From NCBI RefSeq assembly GCF_028553805.1, contig NZ_CP067140.1:1736001-1800000 (forward strand): a stretch of 64,000 bases of DNA, in the 5' to 3' direction. A model generated the notes under the pieces. That model searched no databases. It saw nothing but the letters and a program-made list of their open reading frames with translations, and was not told the origin of the DNA. Shown here piece after piece: positions 60,296-64,000 of the stretch. Both the position numbers and the translations under genes were made by a program. The DNA is from Paracoccus saliphilus (GTDB taxonomy: Bacteria; Pseudomonadota; Alphaproteobacteria; Rhodobacterales; Rhodobacteraceae). Every line of letters begins with the position of its first letter. Position 1 is the stretch's first letter.

Positions 60296-61156
60296 ATGAC
60301 GGATCTCACCCTGGCTGGAAACGCTTCGACAACGCCAAACCTTCTCGATGCCGACATATCGATCGAATTGTCACCCGAAACTGTCGACGAGTTCGATCCC
60401 GATCCCGAAATTCTTTCAAAGGGATCGAAAGTCTTTCTCACACATATCGCCGGCAAAGATATTCAAACCCAGATCTATGCCGCGAAGCGTCTTCTGTCGA
60501 TTGGGTACGTTCCTGTCGTACATATGGGCGCGCGCAACTTCGAAACGGAAGACGAATATGTCAGGCTCGTGCAGGCACATAGCCAGAATGGCGTTACTCA
60601 CGGATTGTTCCTGGGAGGAAATCCCCGAAAGCACAACGGTCCGCTTCATGAGGCACTCGATCTCTTGAATCATGGTGTGTTGCGTGACGCAAATTTCTTG
60701 CATGCATTCATTGGCGGTTATCCCGAGGGTCATCCGGATATAGGCCCTAACGCGTTGGAGAGCGCCAGGCAGCACAAGCTCGAAGCTTGCCGCACGCATG
60801 GAATGACCCCCGAAATCATCTCGCAATTCGCTTTCGACGGGGATGCGATAGCGGCCTGGGCAAACAGGATCGCGACAGAAGAGCCGAACTTGCCAATTCG
60901 TTTGGGCCTCGCCGGCGTCACCTCGCTCCCCACGTTGATCAGGTTCGCAGTCATATGCGGTGTCGGACCTTCCATGGCTGTCTTGAAGAAAAACGCAGGG
61001 GGGCTCATGAAAATCATGAGTGATCGTGATCCCGGCGATATCATCGAAGGAATTGAAGCCGGTTTTTTCGGGGCAAGCACCCTGAACCTGCATTTCTTTC
61101 CGTTCGGCGGCTGGAAAAAGACACTGACCTGGATAGCCGACCAACGAAGGTCCTGA
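60296..61156 (+). CDS. Divergent methylenetetrahydrofolate reductase-like protein
   Basis: A 286-residue MetF-family barrel. The catalytic Glu is probably Glu24 in ISIELSPETV. The usual GDLP flavin-site motif is GGNP here (FLGGNPRKH), and the C-terminal FHFYTLN is absent, so it differs clearly from the MetF at 49347. Together with the preceding GcvT-like gene it probably acts on methyl-THF from a demethylation reaction. AAGAAGG precedes the ATG. Confidence 0.72.
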   Translation: MTDLTLAGNASTTPNLLDADISIELSPETVDEFDPDPEILSKGSKVFLTHIAGKDIQTQIYAAKRLLSIGYVPVVHMGARNFETEDEYVRLVQAHSQNGVTHGLFLGGNPRKHNGPLHEALDLLNHGVLRDANFLHAFIGGYPEGHPDIGPNALESARQHKLEACRTHGMTPEIISQFAFDGDAIAAWANRIATEEPNLPIRLGLAGVTSLPTLIRFAVICGVGPSMAVLKKNAGGLMKIMSDRDPGDIIEGIEAGFFGASTLNLHFFPFGGWKKTLTWIADQRRS

Positions 61157-61214
61157 CGGTTTGTCATCGGTAGCACCTGCCCCAATCTTTCCAACTGCCA
61201 AGGGCCGGTCCCGC

Positions 61215-61293
61215 AATGATGGCCAAGATTGGCCAGCTTCTCGGTCACTCGAACACATCAATCACTGAAAGTGATATATGCAGCTTCTCTGTA
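61215..61293 (+). pseudogene. C-terminal scrap of a tyrosine recombinase
   Basis: The frame encodes AKIGQLLGHSNTSITE, the block of phage-type integrases just before the catalytic Tyr. A one-base shift after ACTGAA restores a YMQLL-like sequence where the nucleophile Tyr would lie. No upstream catalytic parts are present. A decayed remnant. Confidence 0.5.
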
Positions 61294-61433
61294 CCGTATC
61301 ATCGGATGGAAGCAGCCAATGTGCTGGATTTTCCCCGCATTCGACCTGCGACTTAGGTTCGCTGAACCCGCGCACATTTCGGGAAACGTAACATAATTAC
61401 TTGTAGTTATGTGAATTTGTTGAGGTTTTTTGA

Positions 61434-61458
61434 TGGGCGGTGAGGGATTCGAATTCTC
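61434..61458 (-). other. tRNA-3'-end-like remnant, possible attachment site
   Basis: The minus strand reads GAGAATTCGAATCCCTC then ACCGCCCA, like the T-arm and 3' acceptor of a tRNA (tRNA-Ser-like) but with two stem mismatches and no encoded CCA. It lies where core DNA gives way to accessory genes, as expected of an att remnant. Confidence 0.3.
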
Positions 61459-61538
61459 GATCACTTCAATAATATCAATAACTTACAGCGATGTTTGTAA
61501 CGTTTGTGCAGCCTGAAAAATGACCGGATGACGTGGCG

Positions 61539-62534
61539 TCATTTATCTTTTTCCGGTGTTGAGGGAGGCATTTCAGATTCGACAATAGAGCCATTGATTC
61601 TTGCAAAGATGCGGCTGGGAACAGATGCTCCGCCAGTTGGAGGAAATTTTTGAACAACAAGTGTTTCGACCCCATTTTCCAACAAATATTCTGCCGCTGA
61701 CCTCCAGTTGAACGACGGATCGATGGTCGTTACCAAGTCTTTTCCTGCTCTCGAAAGTATCGCAACATTTACTGTTGCGTTCCTTCGCTCTGTGACAGAA
61801 AACGTAGATATTTTCTTATTTCTCATTATGAATCCGGAAACGTCTATTCTTTCCGATTCTCTTTTTTGAAATGTTATCATTCTTCCGGTGCTCCAAAAAC
61901 CGGCTTGCTCAAGAGATACCTTCTCAACTTCTGAAATCTTTTCTGGCATAAACCCCAAATAGCAATTTCCGTTATCATCGCAGTATGGCAAGTATCTATT
62001 GATCAAGTCTGCCGTATGCTTATCTAGCATTGCCGTGAAATGCATTGTAAACGGAGATATACTTCCGGGCTTCCTAACCTCACCGGCCAGTATCTTACCG
62101 AACAGCGTGCGCAGATCATCGCTAGAAGCGTCCTCTGCGTATCTTTCAAACTTATTCATGAAATCATCTGATGGGCCTTCGGATTCAGGCGGAGGTGGGG
62201 TTTCTATCAGCTCCCCTACCGCTATCCTTGCCACGGCTTCTTTGTTAACTTGGGTCCTGTAGGATTTATTAATTAAGCTATTTTTTGCCCTCTCAATTAT
62301 CTGCTCATCAGAAGCCGACACTTGGGCGACAGAATCAACAATGGCATTATTAACATTGCGTTTTGCATTTGCTTCATCGTGTATCGCTTGTGCTTTTACT
62401 TCAAGCCATGCAGCAGGTATGTCAACTGCCGCTCCAATCAAGCGACTAATGGCCTTTCCTGCCGGTCCCGCTATAATCTGTGGCAATCCACCTGATGCGA
62501 TATTTGAGAGCCAATTTTCTGATTCGTCAGACAT
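61539..62534 (-). CDS. DUF2806 domain protein
   Basis: A 331-residue protein. The N-terminal SGGLPQIIAGPAGKAISRLIG, central SSDDLRTLFGKILAGEVRKPGSISPFTM and YLPYCDD-type segments fit DUF2806. No catalytic motif or membrane segment beyond a weak N-terminal hydrophobic stretch. It is noticeably AT-richer than the rest of the window, which implies transfer. Proteins of this family are often found in accessory regions; a defence role is only a guess. Confidence 0.72.
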   Translation of the reverse strand: MSDESENWLSNIASGGLPQIIAGPAGKAISRLIGAAVDIPAAWLEVKAQAIHDEANAKRNVNNAIVDSVAQVSASDEQIIERAKNSLINKSYRTQVNKEAVARIAVGELIETPPPPESEGPSDDFMNKFERYAEDASSDDLRTLFGKILAGEVRKPGSISPFTMHFTAMLDKHTADLINRYLPYCDDNGNCYLGFMPEKISEVEKVSLEQAGFWSTGRMITFQKRESERIDVSGFIMRNKKISTFSVTERRNATVNVAILSRAGKDLVTTIDPSFNWRSAAEYLLENGVETLVVQKFPPTGGASVPSRIFARINGSIVESEMPPSTPEKDK

Positions 62535-62808
62535 TCTTCCACCCCTGTTCCGCGATTAGAGTGACGGGACAGCAGGCACATTGACAAGTGCTTCGATTAA
62601 TGGAACCGGAAAATGATCCGAAATAGGCACGTAACACCGTGGCAACGGCGTGCATCAGTCGGCATCGCGCCCCCGAGAAAAGGGGCCATGCCGTGACGGG
62701 GTTTTCGCTATGCCAGCGCGCACTCGCCGTCTGATCGCAATGCCGTTCGCCCGCTGTTTGACATTCGGGCAGGGTCGGCATCGAACCCTATTCTTGACGA
62801 TCCGCCGG
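62535..62808. other. Intergenic region in the accessory segment
   Basis: A 274-bp gap between the DUF2806 gene and the integrase on the same strand. Apart from a short GCCCC/GGGGC hairpin near 62670 I see nothing that I can support. Confidence 0.45.
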
Positions 62809-64000
62809 TCAGGCGGTGTCTGTGTCGATGCTGATGTTGATGACGTTCTTGACCGGCTCAGGCAGCGTGACGCCTAGATCGGCCATCGTGACCGTGGGGT
62901 GATCCTTGGCGAGTGCCTCCAAGCGCAAGCCCGCAGCCATACTCTCGCGACAGGATTCAGGCATCACGCCCATTTCGGCCATTTGCTCGTTGGCCATTTC
63001 GCGGGCGACCTCGGTAAGCTGGTCGCCGTCGATCAGCGCGGCTGCCTGTTTAAGCAGGATTGACCTCGCCAGATTGTCGCGCAGGTTGAACCCTTCCGCA
63101 ACAACTTGTCGGTGCAGTGGCACATCGCGCCACTGACCAGTTTTAGTGCTACCAGCGTCAGGGCTAATTCGGATCACCCACCTGTCGCCTTCCTTGCGAA
63201 TGTCCTCTTTTCGAAGCTGGGTAATCTCGCTGACCCGTGCTCCGGTATGAGCGCATAGCAAAGGCACCCATTGCTTCGCTGCAACCGAATGTGGCGTTTC
63301 GCGAACGTATCCGAATTCATCGGCCTTGGCTTGATATGAGCGCGATGCTTTCAGGACAGTGACAGCCTCTGCATCGGTATAGCCCGCCTCGCGCGTTCGC
63401 TGCACCCGGCGCGGCTTGGCTTGCTTGACGGTCGCAGCGACATTCTCCGCCAGCAATTCATTCTCACATGCCCAACCGAGCAAAGACCGGATGGTCGATA
63501 GATAAATCCCGCTGACAGTTCTGGCAGACAGCTTGTCTACACTCATCAGGTGATCGCGCCACGCCAGCAGGTCTTTTCGCGTGATGCGTCGGGCGTCATT
63601 GTGCTTTAGGAATTTGCGCAAGCTGTCGATGACCGGGCGCTGACGCCTACCGCCATCCTTCATGAAGCCTGCCGTTGTGCGGGCCTTGATATAGTCATTC
63701 CACAGCTTGGACAGGCTAACCGGATCAGGTTCGTCCTCTGGCGGCTGTGCGTTCGCGATCAATGGATGTTCTGGCTTGCCAGTGAAGTCTCCCTCGTCAC
63801 GCTCTGCAACTCTGGCGAGGGCTTCAAGCTCACCGACGGCCAACTTTCGGGCGATAGTGCGCCATTCGTCGCTGCCCGGCTCGGCGGTATGGTTGCCTAG
63901 ATAGCGGAACCGCTCAATATGCTCACCCATCAGCGCCTGCAATTCGGGATCGCTCAACTTGCCTGCGATAGCGTTCCGAAGGTCGGCGACGTAGATTTCA
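62809..64000 (-). CDS. Tyrosine recombinase/integrase, 5' end outside the window, apparently lacking the C-terminal catalytic residues
   Basis: 396 residues are visible and the frame runs off the window edge, so the true start is not seen. The core-binding domain (SLSKLWNDYIKARTTAG, SARTVSGIYLSTIRSLLGWA) and box I with the first catalytic Arg (LCAHTGARVSEITQLRKEDI) are clear, followed by the Lys hairpin (GSTKTGQWRDVPLH). After that the sequence departs from integrases: no HxxR, no LLGH and no nucleophile Tyr, but an unrelated acidic tail ending NISIDTDTA. Probably a truncated or recombined, inactive gene at a mobile-element edge. Confidence 0.75.
   Translation of the reverse strand, partial: EIYVADLRNAIAGKLSDPELQALMGEHIERFRYLGNHTAEPGSDEWRTIARKLAVGELEALARVAERDEGDFTGKPEHPLIANAQPPEDEPDPVSLSKLWNDYIKARTTAGFMKDGGRRQRPVIDSLRKFLKHNDARRITRKDLLAWRDHLMSVDKLSARTVSGIYLSTIRSLLGWACENELLAENVAATVKQAKPRRVQRTREAGYTDAEAVTVLKASRSYQAKADEFGYVRETPHSVAAKQWVPLLCAHTGARVSEITQLRKEDIRKEGDRWVIRISPDAGSTKTGQWRDVPLHRQVVAEGFNLRDNLARSILLKQAAALIDGDQLTEVAREMANEQMAEMGVMPESCRESMAAGLRLEALAKDHPTVTMADLGVTLPEPVKNVINISIDTDTA

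Overview
The window is high-GC DNA with the gene content of a Rhodobacteraceae-like alphaproteobacterium. Paracoccus or a close relative is plausible from the hisD-UPF0262-phosphatase run, the ccm cluster behind yajC-secD-secF, the RNase E layout with its acidic insert and RGWW tail, and the DUF1127, DUF1223 and CidA/LrgB-type genes. The genus is an inference. I found no rRNA, complete tRNA or CRISPR array.

Layout. 1-5.8 kb: partial response regulator, threonine ammonia-lyase, a six-helix membrane protein, argG, a MoaB/MogA protein and an LrgA/LrgB pair. 5.9-11.3 kb: smc (TTG start), a YbjN-type protein, RidA and a GDPD phosphodiesterase. 11.6-18.6 kb: OmpA-like lipoprotein, hisD operon, a secreted GH5-like hydrolase with RTX repeats, DUF1127 and LysR. 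18.9-23.5 kb: edd with a LacI-type operator, mazG, an M20 amidohydrolase and a small outer-membrane barrel. 23.7-30 kb: yajC-secD-secF, an Mth938-type protein and ccmABCDG. 30-47 kb: gamma-glutamyltransferase, aconitase, DUF1223, VOC protein, two DMT transporters, septation protein A, alpha/beta hydrolase, rne, ccdA, hemE and hemC.

47.1-57.7 kb is the metabolic centrepiece. A fused glycine/sarcosine/dimethylglycine N-methyltransferase heads an apparent operon with metF, methionine synthase split into two overlapping genes, metK, ahcY and an adenosine-kinase-like gene. Together these make glycine betaine from glycine and recycle all the S-adenosylhomocysteine produced. A long leader with two strong hairpins precedes it and an intrinsic terminator closes it. 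Downstream lie a small secreted protein, a DmdA/GcvT-like methyltransferase and a divergent MetF-like protein that could run methyl groups the other way, from a methylated substrate to tetrahydrofolate.

61.2-64 kb is accessory DNA: an integrase C-terminal scrap, a tRNA-3'-like remnant, a DUF2806 gene and a tyrosine recombinase that lacks its C-terminal catalytic residues.

Two families of dispersed intergenic elements stand out. The first has three copies (9.4, 18.8 and 36.0 kb), each just 3' of a co-oriented gene: a GC hairpin region, a 14-nt dyad, exactly 19 nt, then four GTACAC boxes phased at 11 bp. The second has at least five copies: a C/G-rich hairpin followed by a GATATTT...GAAGAAG tract, one of them lying between ccmA and ccmB.
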